DNA of 64,000 nucleotides from JANQPA01 sp964548175 (GCA_964548175.1 CAZJQS010000017.1:22717-86716), one strand, 5' to 3'. Shown: positions 43,979 to 52,992, counted from the first letter of the stretch. Made by a program: numbers and translations. Notes: generated from the letters alone by a model not told the origin.

Positions 43979-45445
43979 TCAATAGGCTTTAGCAAACAGC
44001 ACCCTGCCTTCGGAAGGCTTCCCGGTCAGAACGCACTGACCTTTTTCCATTTCCCTGTTGAGAGGAATGCATCGAATGGTCGCTTTGGTCAACTCTTTGA
44101 TCTTTTGCTCGGTTTCGCCGGTGCCGTCCCAATGAGCGGAGATAAAGCCGCCTTTAGATTCCAGCACCTCTTTGAAATCATCGAAATTATCGACGGAGGT
44201 TGTATGATCAGCACGAAACTGGACGGCCCGATCATAGAGATTTTGCTGGATGTCCTTGAGCAGTTGTTCTACATAAGCTCCTACGCCATCTATTGGCTGG
44301 AAGGATTTCTCTTTGGTGTCTCTTCTGGCGACTTCTACGGTTCCTTTTTCCAGGTCGCGTTTTCCGATGCCGATGCGGACGGGCACGCCTCTCATTTCAT
44401 GTTCGGCAAATTTAAAGCCGGGCCGTTTTTTAGGATCGGTATCGTATTCTACTGAAATTCCGCGGGCATTCAGTTGGCGGGTAATCACGCCGGCGGCCTC
44501 GTCGATCTCCAGTGCCGGTTTTGGAATGGGCACGATCACCACCTGTACAGGCGCCAGTTTAGGCGGCAGTACGAGCCCGGAGTCGTCGGAATGGGTCATG
44601 ATCAGCCCACCGACCAGGCGAGTGGAGACGCCCCAGGAGGTCGCCCAGACGAATTCTTCCTGGTTATTTTCATTCAGGAATTTGACGTCAAAAGCCTTGG
44701 CGAAGTTTTGCCCCAGGAAATGAGAGGTGCCTGCCTGCAGGGCTTTGGCATCGCCCATCAGGGCCTCGATGGTATAAGTTTCTTCGGCGCCGGCAAAGCG
44801 TTCGTTAACCGATTTGGTGCCTTTGACGACGGGCATGGCCATGTATTCTTCGGCAAAGGTAGCATAGATGTTCTGCATCTGTTCGGCTTCTGCGATGGCT
44901 TCCTCCCGGGTGGCGTGGGCGGTATGTCCCTCCTGCCAGAGAAATTCGGCTGTACGCAAAAACAGGCGGGTGCGCAATTCCCATCTCACTACATTGGCCC
45001 ATTGGTTGATGAGCAGAGGCAAATCGCGATAAGAATTGATCCAATCTTTGTAGGTATGCCATATGATGGTTTCAGAAGTAGGCCGGACGATCAATTCCTC
45101 CTCCAGTTTAGCGGAAGGATCGACGACGACGCCCCCGCCGTTGGGATCGTTCATCAACCGGTGGTGGGTCACTACGGCACATTCTTTGGCAAAGCCTTCA
45201 ACGTGCTCAGCTTCGCGGCTGAGGAAACTTTTTGGGATAAAAAGAGGGAAGTAGGCATTGACGTGGCCGGTCGCCTTGAACATGCGGTCCAGTTGGTCTT
45301 TCATTTTTTCCCATATGGCAAAACCATAAGGTTTTATCACCATGCAGCCCCGAACGGCGGAATTGTCCGCCAGGCCGGCTTTTTTAACAATGTCGATGTA
45401 CCATTGTGAGTAATCTTCTTTCCTGCTAGTAATCTCTTTGGCCAT
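43979..45445 (-). CDS. proS: Prolyl-tRNA synthetase (archaeal/eukaryote-like type)
   Basis: This 488-residue class II synthetase charges tRNA-Pro. It is the short type without the bacterial editing insertion; the N-terminus (SQWYIDIVKKAGLADNSAVRGCMVIKPYGFAIW) and LFIPKSFLSREAEHVEGFAKECAVVTHHRL are typical of the ProS type 3 group found in Bacteroidota. Motif 2 (VVRWELRTRLFLRTAEFLWQEGH) and motif 3-type residues (SWGVSTRLVGGLIMTHSDD) are intact, and a C-terminal zinc-binding-like domain ends it. It is the last gene of its leftward unit before the palindromic element. Confidence 0.97.
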   Translation of the reverse strand: MAKEITSRKEDYSQWYIDIVKKAGLADNSAVRGCMVIKPYGFAIWEKMKDQLDRMFKATGHVNAYFPLFIPKSFLSREAEHVEGFAKECAVVTHHRLMNDPNGGGVVVDPSAKLEEELIVRPTSETIIWHTYKDWINSYRDLPLLINQWANVVRWELRTRLFLRTAEFLWQEGHTAHATREEAIAEAEQMQNIYATFAEEYMAMPVVKGTKSVNERFAGAEETYTIEALMGDAKALQAGTSHFLGQNFAKAFDVKFLNENNQEEFVWATSWGVSTRLVGGLIMTHSDDSGLVLPPKLAPVQVVIVPIPKPALEIDEAAGVITRQLNARGISVEYDTDPKKRPGFKFAEHEMRGVPVRIGIGKRDLEKGTVEVARRDTKEKSFQPIDGVGAYVEQLLKDIQQNLYDRAVQFRADHTTSVDNFDDFKEVLESKGGFISAHWDGTGETEQKIKELTKATIRCIPLNREMEKGQCVLTGKPSEGRVLFAKAY

Positions 45446-45971
45446 GTGTTTCAGCTATGTTGATGTTAATTAATATTAAGCATGGGCCGGAATTTTGAAA
45501 TCCGATTTAACCGACTGACTTTCAGTTTTTTAAAAAAATAAAAACCTCAAACAAAAAAATTTAAGGCAGTTTGCCAACAAAGGCGGTAAATGAACTCTAA
45601 ACATAGATTTAGTGCCCTCGCCTTCGGTGCCAACCCTATATTTAAAGAGCAAAATAAACGAAAAATTGGCTAGTTTACTAGTTTAACAGCTTAAGTCTGC
45701 GTTAAGTGAATCTTTTTCAGCGAATTATTGTTACAGTATATGCAAGTTAAAAAGGGAAAAATGAGCTTTCAGGCTGTTAATATTACGATTTTAACATTTC
45801 TAAAGCGCTAAAAATTCCCTTAACAAGTGTTAAGATTCAATGTGTTATCGTCTTTAACATTGCGATTTTGCGTATTAGCAGAGATTTAACAGAAAAAGAA
45901 GTAGAATTTTAATACATTTATATCGATAGGATAATTTAGAGAGCACTGCAATAACTATAAAAAAACGACTT
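45446..45971. other. AT-rich divergent region with repeated TTAACA motifs
   Basis: These 526 bases between proS and the repeat-rich surface protein hold no ORF. Seven copies of TTAACA or its complement TGTTAA lie within about 210 bases (45683, 45775, 45791, 45820, 45828, 45854 and 45886); two form the dyad CTTAACAAGTGTTAAG at 45819-45834. This may be a regulator-binding cluster for the downstream gene. Confidence 0.5.
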
Positions 45972-47129
45972 ATGCAATTCAACAAGATTACAGCGCTCAT
46001 TATTGCTTTACTGGCCTTTGGCGCTTTCAGCGTCAATGCACAGTGGGATGATGTGTACTACGATCCGAATAAAGACATCATTGTAGAAGACTATAACCGT
46101 TCAGCTTCTGCAAGAGACGATTATCGGAGCAACAGATACAACGATGATGAGTATGCTTATTACAACGATTACGACTTTTACTATACATCCCGTATTCGTC
46201 GTTTCCACCGTCCTTTCTACGGTTTTGGATTTTATGACCCGGTGTATATTGACGCCCTTTACTATGATCCGTTCATGGACCCGTTCATGAATCCGTTCAT
46301 GAGTCCGGGGATGACCATGCTCATTTACGATGACTTTTACAGCCGCCGGGCCTGGGCGGGTAACCGCTTCTGGAACAATATGTGGGGGTTCTCTCCTGGC
46401 TGGGGTGCATGGGGAAACCGCTTCGGATTCGGGGCAGGATTCAATCGCTTTGGATTTTCTCCCTGGGGGTTCAACTCGTTCGGATTTTCTCCCTGGGGAT
46501 TTAACTCGTTCGGATTCAATTCGTTCGCATTTGGCGGAGGGTTTTTCTGCCCACCAACTTGGGGTAACAACTTCGCTTACAACAATGTAACGAACGTCTA
46601 TTCCGACCTGAACAGCCGGGGCACTTCTTTCGTACCTCGCAGAAGCGGCAGCTCCATTAATCCTTCCGGAGATACCAGAGGCGGAGCAGTCATAGGTAAC
46701 GGCAGAAATACCACACCAGTAACCATTGACGGCAGAAGGCCTTATCCTTATGCTCCTGTAGGAGCTGACGGCATCAAGCCCAGCAGAAAGCCGGAGTATA
46801 ATGTAGATAACACCCGCAGCAGAACGCGCACCAGGGCAACTGCAGCCGAGCCATACGTCAACCCTAGAAGTTCAAGAATAAATTCCAATAACAGCCGTAC
46901 GCGCAGTCGCACGAATTCCATTACACCTTCGTCGCACACGCGTACCAGAACGATCAATAGCGGAAGCAGCACACGCACACGAAGCTATTCGCCTTCTACG
47001 CGTACTCGTTCCGGCTCCAGCATCAGCCCGCCGAGCAGTTCTTCTTCTTCAGCAAGAAGCAGCTCTTCCGGCAGCTCGAGAAGCCGTTCTTCCTCTTCTT
47101 CCAATACCAGAAGCAGAGGTAATAATTAA
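45972..47129 (+). CDS. Exported protein with aromatic repeats and Arg/Ser-rich tail
   Basis: I recognise no family. The 385-residue product has a signal peptide (to about residue 23, SVNA/QWDD). An acidic Tyr/Asp-rich part follows, then Phe/Met/Pro repeats (DPFMDPFMNPFMSP). Next come two exact copies of FGFSPWGFNS, with further FGFNS/FGAGFNRF variants and Gly/Phe-rich flanks near 150-190. The last 130 residues are very rich in Arg, Ser and Thr (SRTRTRATAAEP, later SSSSSARSSSSGSS runs). A surface or matrix structural protein is a reasonable guess, not a demonstrated one. The 30-bp DNA repeat is near-exact, suggesting recent duplication. Confidence 0.7.
   Translation: MQFNKITALIIALLAFGAFSVNAQWDDVYYDPNKDIIVEDYNRSASARDDYRSNRYNDDEYAYYNDYDFYYTSRIRRFHRPFYGFGFYDPVYIDALYYDPFMDPFMNPFMSPGMTMLIYDDFYSRRAWAGNRFWNNMWGFSPGWGAWGNRFGFGAGFNRFGFSPWGFNSFGFSPWGFNSFGFNSFAFGGGFFCPPTWGNNFAYNNVTNVYSDLNSRGTSFVPRRSGSSINPSGDTRGGAVIGNGRNTTPVTIDGRRPYPYAPVGADGIKPSRKPEYNVDNTRSRTRTRATAAEPYVNPRSSRINSNNSRTRSRTNSITPSSHTRTRTINSGSSTRTRSYSPSTRTRSGSSISPPSSSSSSARSSSSGSSRSRSSSSSNTRSRGNN
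46446..46505. repeat. Two 30-bp tandem repeats within the coding sequence
   Basis: Two near-identical 30-bp units encode FGFSPWGFNS twice and are followed by a shorter FGFNS unit. A separate 12-bp repeat near 46270-46305 encodes DPFMDPFMNPFMSP. Confidence 0.8.
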
Positions 47130-47226
47130 ATGAACTGAACAGGGTGCTGTAACCTGGTGAAGTACTAGCGAAATAAAGGAGCTTTCATGATTAGCCCAAT
47201 ACGAAATTGACGCTTCATGACGCTCT

Positions 47227-47274
47227 AAAAAAAGAGTGGATTTATTCCTATGGATAAGGCCACTCTTTTTTTTT
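47227..47274 (+). terminator. Intrinsic terminator after the repeat-rich protein gene
   Basis: A 13-bp stem (47227-47239 with 47260-47272) with an inner TTAT/ATAA pairing is followed by a run of T residues. The A-rich 5' side suggests it may also work leftward. Confidence 0.75.
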
Positions 47275-47335
47275 GCCCGCCGGTTTTTGATTACAACTCC
47301 ATATTCATGGAAAAAACCTTCCCCCTAACATGTAA

Positions 47336-47361
47336 TTTGATAAAAGGGGTATCTATTTTTG
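47336..47361 (+). promoter_or_regulatory. Promoter before the FadL-like porin gene
   Basis: TATTTTTG (47354-47361) fits the -7 box and TTTG (47336-47339) could be the -33 box, but the 14-base spacing is short. The ATG lies 22 bases after the -7 box. Confidence 0.45.
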
Positions 47362-47383
47362 CAATTGAAATGAATAATACCAT

Positions 47384-48844
47384 ATGAATCAACTCAGATA
47401 TTTTTGCCTGATCATCCTGATGACTGGATCATTGGGGTTTCTCCAGGCACAGAATTTTACGGATGCCTTGCGTTACAGTGATTTTGACTTCATCGGAACC
47501 GCTCGATCGGCAGGTGTGAACGGCTCCATGGCTGCCCTGGGAGCGGAATTTTCTTCCATGCACGTCAATCCCGCCGGTATCGGCATGTACCGCATATCCG
47601 CAGCATCCGTTTCCCCCAGCTTTACCTTTACCAATGTACAGTCCAAACTGGAAGGACAGGGCAACGGCTTCAGCGAGCGCACCAGTGAAAACTTTCCCGT
47701 ACTGAATGTGGGCGCCGTATTTGTTAATCGCCCGAGAAATTCCGATTTCAAAACCGCTAACTTCGGCATATCTTTTCAACGCATCGCCGATTTCAACCAG
47801 GAATTCTTCTACGAAGGTTTCTCTCAGGGCTCTATCGTCAACCGCTTCCAGGAACTGGCTAACAGTGCCTTTGGCCTAGACGATTTTGAGTCAGGCCTGG
47901 CTTTTGACGCCGGCGCACTCTACGACCTGGAAGAAGACGGCATTTACGAATCCGATGTAGAGCTGGCGCCAGATGCTAATCTTTACAGAAGACAAGATGT
48001 GTTCCGCAGTGGAGAGATCAATGAAATCCAATTTTCACTGGGAGGGAATATACAGGAAAAGTTAATTGTCGGGCTAGGCATTGGCATCCCTATCCTCGAG
48101 TACAACGAAAATAAGCTGTACTTTGAGTCCGATAACAACGATGAGGTGCCTTTTTACCAAAGCATTGAATTTTTGGAAGAGCTCACCACGACCGGAGTTG
48201 GTGTAAATGCCAAACTGGGCGTGATCCTTCGCGTTAACCAGATGTTCCGCATAGGCGGTAGCGTACATACCCCCACCATTTGGGCGCTGGATGATAACTT
48301 CATCTCTGATGTGCGCTATCAGTACATTGAGGACGGACAGCAGTTCGATAATCTGGCGCAATCTCCAGAGGGCATTTTTGATTACCGGCTCAACAGCCCA
48401 TGGCGTTTTAACCTGCACGGTGGCGCCCTGATCGATAAGTCCGGCTTCGTCAGCGCTTCTATAGAAATGGTCAATTTCGGGGGAAGTCAGTTTCGCTTCG
48501 ATGGCTTCGGCGAAGATGAAGTCATCGTCAACGACGAAATCGAAAATACGCTCAGAAATGTGATCAATGTGAGAGTAGGCGGCGAGTATGCTTTAAATAA
48601 GTTCCGTTTCCGTGGAGGAGTCGGCGTATTGCCTTCTTCACTGGAAGGCGACAATACGATCAATTATTCGCTTGGGCTGGGAGTAGGTTACCGGGGCAAT
48701 CGCTTTTTCGCGGAATTGGGTTATCACAATATCACCCGACAAGAGAATTACCTGCCCTATTCAACCGAAAATGGTCCGTTACAATTGGTGGAAAACGAAT
48801 ATGTAACCAATCGGGTTATTTTTAGTATAGGATTTAGGATGTAA
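47384..48844 (+). CDS. OmpP1/FadL family outer-membrane transport protein
   Basis: This 486-residue protein belongs to the FadL/TodX outer-membrane barrel family, which carries hydrophobic compounds across the outer membrane. A signal peptide ends near residues 20-23 (GFLQAQN). The N-terminal region DALRYSDFDFIGTARSAGVNGSMAALGAEFSSMHVNPAGIG is the conserved hatch, with the NPA motif. Repeating amphipathic strands follow, and it ends in the aromatic-hydrophobic ...RVIFSIGFRM, fitting a barrel end. Its ligand is unknown. A 48-bp perfect palindrome lies just beyond its stop. Confidence 0.85.
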   Translation: MNQLRYFCLIILMTGSLGFLQAQNFTDALRYSDFDFIGTARSAGVNGSMAALGAEFSSMHVNPAGIGMYRISAASVSPSFTFTNVQSKLEGQGNGFSERTSENFPVLNVGAVFVNRPRNSDFKTANFGISFQRIADFNQEFFYEGFSQGSIVNRFQELANSAFGLDDFESGLAFDAGALYDLEEDGIYESDVELAPDANLYRRQDVFRSGEINEIQFSLGGNIQEKLIVGLGIGIPILEYNENKLYFESDNNDEVPFYQSIEFLEELTTTGVGVNAKLGVILRVNQMFRIGGSVHTPTIWALDDNFISDVRYQYIEDGQQFDNLAQSPEGIFDYRLNSPWRFNLHGGALIDKSGFVSASIEMVNFGGSQFRFDGFGEDEVIVNDEIENTLRNVINVRVGGEYALNKFRFRGGVGVLPSSLEGDNTINYSLGLGVGYRGNRFFAELGYHNITRQENYLPYSTENGPLQLVENEYVTNRVIFSIGFRM

Positions 48845-48897
48845 TAAAGCTGAGGCCATATCCTAAAATCAGGACGGCGGATGAGCTGCCTAATAAA

Positions 48898-48998
48898 TTT
48901 CCAGAGGCTGTGGGGTTGTGTAAAAAGTCAGTCGCTCCTGCCGGCCGATAGCCGGCAGGAGCGACTGACTTTTTACACAACCCCACAGCCTCTGGAAA
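48898..48998. repeat. Perfect 48-bp inverted repeat (101-bp palindrome)
   Basis: Arms 48898-48945 and 48951-48998 are exact reverse complements around the loop CGATA. Each arm contains GGGGTTGTGTAAAAAGTCAG, the same end motif as the 40398-40597 element. An outer 10-bp repeat (48843-48852 with 49011-49020) includes the stop codons of both convergent neighbours, so it could also end both transcripts. Confidence 0.9.
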
Positions 48999-49015
48999 AT
49001 AAAGCATGCACAGCT

Positions 49016-49492
49016 TTATTTTGTCTGGAAGCTATTTTTACTTAAAGCCGGAATAACGTTCATGCGTTCCACTTTTGGTTGAACATCCAACATAACCTTT
49101 CCTTGTCTGTCCAGAAAGTCTTCCACGCCAACAGGCAAACCGTGGATATTGAGACTTTCTTTCAAGGCGTTATAATCTTCCAATTCACTATCTCTGCAAA
49201 TACTGGTTACTTTGGTCCGGTTGTTGAGCAAGAGGGCTTCTTTGAGATCACTCCACCGCTCTGAGGCGCCGGAGACAATTTTTCTATTGGGTGTAGAAGG
49301 AATTGGAGGCAAACTTTCAAGGAAATCTCTGCAAGCCTCGGCAAGTTGGCTGCGATAGGCGGCCAGGCTTTCAAACCATTCCTTCATACCTTGATCTTTA
49401 GCTAATTCCTGGGCCTTCTGGTAATGTTCGGCAGCATCTTGATGGCGAAGCCAAAGGGAACTAACTGCAGCAATCGATGTTTCTTTATTCAT
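49016..49492 (-). CDS. DUF2383-like four-helix-bundle protein
   Basis: From the ATG at 49492 this protein has 158 residues and is mostly helical, with the pattern of the PA2169/DUF2383 ferritin-like four-helix bundle, although the match is weaker than in its neighbour. Segments such as WLRHQDAAEHYQKAQELAKDQGMKEWF and ELEDYNALKESLNI show this layout. The start at 49531 (MRHKVKHL) is less likely. It lies 80 bases after a stronger DUF2383 gene on the same strand; the two may be a duplicated pair. Function is unknown; stress roles have been proposed for the family. Confidence 0.55.
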   Translation of the reverse strand: MNKETSIAAVSSLWLRHQDAAEHYQKAQELAKDQGMKEWFESLAAYRSQLAEACRDFLESLPPIPSTPNRKIVSGASERWSDLKEALLLNNRTKVTSICRDSELEDYNALKESLNIHGLPVGVEDFLDRQGKVMLDVQPKVERMNVIPALSKNSFQTK

Positions 49493-49572
49493 AAATGCAT
49501 TTTTACTTAAATGTTTGACTTTATGTCGCAAGACAAAATAAACTTAACCTATCCAGTCACTTACTTCCTTTT

Positions 49573-50046
49573 CTAAGCAGTGGTTTTTTCATGAACCGTT
49601 GCATACCAGCGCTTCAGTTCACTCACTGTCCTTTTGATCCCCTCGCGTTGCCGCATGATCAATGCTCTGGTAGAACCAGGCAAGCCTTTCACTACGGTCG
49701 CGTGGTTAAAATCATCCAAAGCGGCATACTCTCCACGCAGGCATTCGGATAAGATTCCTCTTTCATCAGAGGTAAAAGCGCTCTGAATCTCCATCCAAAC
49801 GCGGTGAATGGAAGAGACAATGCTGGTGGTAGAATGCACTTTCCCACCCACCGCCAGGATTTCGTTTTCAAGATCGAGTGCAAACTTTATGCGTTCTTCA
49901 GATTTTTCGGCAAAAAAATCTTTGAGTTTTTCATTTTCTACCATGCCGGCTGCTTTGAGGTATCCCTCCTTAGCGTCGTTACAATTCAATAACAACCCAT
50001 TTAAGGTCTCTTCTATCACGTCTTTATTTTCTATTAACTTTTCCAT
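49573..50046 (-). CDS. DUF2383 (PA2169 family) protein
   Basis: This 157-residue protein fits the PA2169/DUF2383 family of ferritin-like helical bundles. It has LIENKDVIEETLNGLLLNCNDAKEGYLKAA, then FFAEKSEERIKFALDLENEILAVGG and the conserved ERGILSECLRGEYAALDDF helix. No signal peptide is present. Glu-rich helices could bind metal, but the family's function is not established. It lies 48 bases after the type II NADH dehydrogenase gene on the same strand, and the three leftward genes may share a transcript. Confidence 0.8.
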   Translation of the reverse strand: MEKLIENKDVIEETLNGLLLNCNDAKEGYLKAAGMVENEKLKDFFAEKSEERIKFALDLENEILAVGGKVHSTTSIVSSIHRVWMEIQSAFTSDERGILSECLRGEYAALDDFNHATVVKGLPGSTRALIMRQREGIKRTVSELKRWYATVHEKTTA

Positions 50047-50094
50047 TATTGTATTTTTCTGTTAAACAGGGACTGGGCTGAAGGTGTTCGACTT

Positions 50095-51393
50095 TTACCT
50101 TTGACTGTCAACACGCTGCGCTTCTTTTTCGCTCAGGGCAGAATAATTTTTTATGATCATCCTAAGGGATTTATCATACCTGAAATAATTGTACACCCAG
50201 TTGATCATCACGACCAGTTTATTTCTGAAGCCTACCAGCGTGATCAGGTGTAGTCCCATCCAGGCGATCCAGGCCAGGAAGCCTTGAAATTTAACCCTGC
50301 CTATTTCTGCTACAGCTTTATTTCGTCCAATGGTGGCCATAGTTCCCCGGTCGTTATATTGAAATGGCTCAGGAGACTTTCCGTTGAGTTTTCTGACGAT
50401 ATTATTTCCCAGATGTTTTCCCTGCTGAATGGCTACGGGCGCCAGCATGGGGTGCCCTTTCGGAAAGGCTTCCGTCTCCATCGCCGCCAGATCACCTATG
50501 GCATAGGTATCGCGGTAGCCAAGTACCCGATGGAATTCGTCCACTTTGATCCGCCGGTTTTTATATTGTTCGCCTTCAAAGCCATCCGGCGCATTTCCCC
50601 CTACACCGGCTGTCCAGATCATATTGTAGGTTGGAATACGTTCTCCCGCAATGTTGACTTTTTCACCGTCATATTCTTTAACCAAATGGTTCAGGTGTAT
50701 TTCCGTTCCCAGCGTTTTCAAATATTTTTCCGCCTTTTTTCCCGAAACCTTTGACATGGCGGGCAAAACTTGTTCCAGCCCTTCCACCAAAATGATTCGC
50801 ATCTCGTCAGGGTCTACTTCCGGATAATCTTTTGGAAGGATGAACTTTTTCATCTCTCCCAGAGCACCCGCCAATTCCACCCCTGTCGGTCCGGCGCCTA
50901 CAATGACAATGTTTAATATAGCACTCCGCTTTTGGGGGTCGGGTGTCTTAATAGCGCTTTCGAACTTGTTCAGCAACCAGTTGCGCATCGCTAAAGCATT
51001 AGGCAATGATTTCAATGGATAAAGCAAGTCTGCCTCCAGCCCGAAAAAATTAGGCCGGCTGCCGCTGGCCATAACCAGTTCATCATACCTCAAAGAACCG
51101 CTATTTGTAAAGATCATCTTCCTGACCGGATCCACGCGCTCTACCTCCGCCATTCGAAACTTTACATTGCCGGCATTCCGAAAAAGCTGACGAAAAGGAT
51201 AGGCCACCGAATTAGGCTCCAGACCTCCGGTCGCTACCTGATACAGTAAAGGCTGAAAAGTGAAATAATTATTGCGATCGATCAGCGTTACCCGGATAGA
51301 CTTGCCTTTTAGTCTTTTGGCCAATTCGAGACCTGCAAATCCACCCCCTATGATCACAAGATGTTTTTGATCCGTAGGTTGTATGTTGAGCAT
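50095..51393 (-). CDS. ndh: Type II NADH dehydrogenase (NDH-2 family)
   Basis: This 432-residue FAD-binding oxidoreductase transfers electrons from NADH to quinone without pumping ions. The N-terminal FAD site is HLVIIGGGFAGLELAKRL, followed by NNYFTFQPLLYQVATGGLEP, typical of NDH-2. The NADH site is IVIVGAGPTGVELAGALGEM near residues 160-180. The C-terminal FAD segment is YAIGDLAAMETEAFPKGHPMLAPVAIQQG. A hydrophobic C-terminal segment (WIAWMGLHLITLVGF) would bind it to the membrane. It likely competes with or complements a respiratory chain fed by the hydrogenase. Confidence 0.92.
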   Translation of the reverse strand: MLNIQPTDQKHLVIIGGGFAGLELAKRLKGKSIRVTLIDRNNYFTFQPLLYQVATGGLEPNSVAYPFRQLFRNAGNVKFRMAEVERVDPVRKMIFTNSGSLRYDELVMASGSRPNFFGLEADLLYPLKSLPNALAMRNWLLNKFESAIKTPDPQKRSAILNIVIVGAGPTGVELAGALGEMKKFILPKDYPEVDPDEMRIILVEGLEQVLPAMSKVSGKKAEKYLKTLGTEIHLNHLVKEYDGEKVNIAGERIPTYNMIWTAGVGGNAPDGFEGEQYKNRRIKVDEFHRVLGYRDTYAIGDLAAMETEAFPKGHPMLAPVAIQQGKHLGNNIVRKLNGKSPEPFQYNDRGTMATIGRNKAVAEIGRVKFQGFLAWIAWMGLHLITLVGFRNKLVVMINWVYNYFRYDKSLRMIIKNYSALSEKEAQRVDSQR

Positions 51394-51492
51394 AAAAAAA
51401 TTATCTGGTTTACGGTACTAAACCCAGGCTGTAACCAGCATGTTCGTTCTGCTCGGACCCAAATTTTTTTCCAGGAATGACATAACGCATTG

Positions 51493-51520
51493 TTTGCTCT
51501 TCTGCATACGACTATATTTG
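51493..51520 (+). promoter_or_regulatory. Promoter before the SLC13 transporter operon
   Basis: TTTG (51493-51496) and TATATTTG (51513-51520) are spaced by 16 bases, a good match to the Bacteroidota promoter. The ATG at 51571 lies 50 bases downstream. Confidence 0.55.
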
Positions 51521-51570
51521 CGCCAACAAAATTGTTAGTGTATTAAAAACACTAAGCTGAAATTTTAGAC

Positions 51571-52992
51571 ATGAAAACATCCAAAAAAAGACTTCAACGG
51601 CTTATTCGAATCCTGATCTATGTGTTATGCTTTGGCTTGCCCTTATTTTTGGTAATGGCGCCGCCGGGCTTTTTTCCATTGGAAGGATTAACCCAGGTAG
51701 AACAGCGCATTATCGCCATTTTCGTATTGGCGGCCTTTTGCTGGGTATTGGAGCCCATACCTATCCATGCGACATCAATTCTGATCATTTTCCTGGAATT
51801 GGTGCTGGTATCGGATAGTAGTCTGGCATTCATCAGGGCGGAGGAGAAGGACTTACTGAGCCATCGGAGCATCATGGCGACCTTCGCTTCCCCGATCATT
51901 ATGTTGTTTTTGGGTGGCTTCTTCCTGGCGAAAGCAGCCACCAAGTTTAGGCTGGACACTAACCTGGCCCGCATTCTACTCAGGCCTTTCGGGGATCAGC
52001 CAAGGTGGGTCATGTTGGGTCTTATGTGCATTACGGCCTTTTTCTCAATGTTCATGAGCAATACTGCCACCACGGCGATGATGTTATCTATTCTGGCGCC
52101 TATTCTGGCGGTCTTACCCGAAAGCGATAAAGGACGGACGGGGCTGGCCCTTTCCATACCACTTGCGGCCAACATAGGAGGTATCGGCACGCCCATCGGC
52201 ACGCCTCCCAATGCTATTGCTTTAAAATATCTGACCGGGGAGCACGCCATAGGATTTGGGGCCTGGATGGGTTTTGGCGTGCCGCTGGTCGTTGTATTAT
52301 TGCTCATTAGCTGGATATTAATATTATCTGTTTTCCCTTTCCGTTCAGAAAATATTACCTTAAATATCGAAGGCCGTTTTTTGAAAAACCGGAAAGCCTG
52401 GACGGTTTATGCAACCTTCCTGTTGACGATAATTCTTTGGCTGACTGATTTTTTGCATGGCATAAATGCGTATACCGTGGCCATCTTGCCGGTAGCCGTC
52501 TTTTTGGCTACTGACATCATCAACAAGGAGGACATGAAAAAGCTGAGTTGGGATATTTTATGGTTGGTATCGGGAGGTATTGCACTAGGTTATGGGCTGG
52601 AACAAAGCGGGCTGGCGGCGCATCTGGTCAGCAGCATTCCATTTGATCAGATGTCGGTTCTAACTGTTGTCAGCGGCTCTGCTTTCCTGGCCATGGTCAT
52701 GGCTAATTTCATGTCGAATACGGCTACGGCCAACCTCCTATTACCCATTATCGCGGCGCTGGCGGTAGCCTTGCCGGGTATTCAGCAGGTCGGCGGTGCT
52801 ACTACCATAATCCTGGCGGTAGCTTTGTCGGCTTCTTTGGGCATGGCCCTGCCCATTAGTACACCCCCTAATGCTCTGGCGCACGCCACCGGAGAGATCC
52901 AAACGGCTCAGATGGCTAAAATGGGGATTCTGGTAGGTTTGATCGGTATTGGAATGGTATTTCTAACTCTTTGGATCTTGCAATTGACCTGA
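51571..52992 (+). CDS. SLC13/DASS family anion:sodium symporter
   Basis: This 473-residue inner-membrane transporter has about 11-12 helices and the two-fold repeat of the divalent anion:Na+ symporter family. Conserved Ser-Asn-Thr motifs are MSNTATTAMM and MSNTATANLL, each followed by a Gly/Pro-rich loop (IGTPIGTPPNAIAL and LPISTPPNALA). These hold the Na+ sites. It could import dicarboxylates such as succinate, or sulfate or phosphate. It is the first gene of a four-gene run with a histidine kinase (36 bases later), response regulator and glgX. Confidence 0.88.
   Translation: MKTSKKRLQRLIRILIYVLCFGLPLFLVMAPPGFFPLEGLTQVEQRIIAIFVLAAFCWVLEPIPIHATSILIIFLELVLVSDSSLAFIRAEEKDLLSHRSIMATFASPIIMLFLGGFFLAKAATKFRLDTNLARILLRPFGDQPRWVMLGLMCITAFFSMFMSNTATTAMMLSILAPILAVLPESDKGRTGLALSIPLAANIGGIGTPIGTPPNAIALKYLTGEHAIGFGAWMGFGVPLVVVLLLISWILILSVFPFRSENITLNIEGRFLKNRKAWTVYATFLLTIILWLTDFLHGINAYTVAILPVAVFLATDIINKEDMKKLSWDILWLVSGGIALGYGLEQSGLAAHLVSSIPFDQMSVLTVVSGSAFLAMVMANFMSNTATANLLLPIIAALAVALPGIQQVGGATTIILAVALSASLGMALPISTPPNALAHATGEIQTAQMAKMGILVGLIGIGMVFLTLWILQLT

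Noticed and set aside
44474..45409. 311-codon rightward ORF opposite proS
   Set aside because: It lies fully antisense to a gene with intact class II synthetase motifs and its product has no recognisable features; long shadow ORFs are common in this base composition.
46446..46525. Repeats considered as a CRISPR array
   Set aside because: The units are contiguous, in frame and encode amino-acid repeats inside a signal-peptide-bearing gene; there are no spacers.
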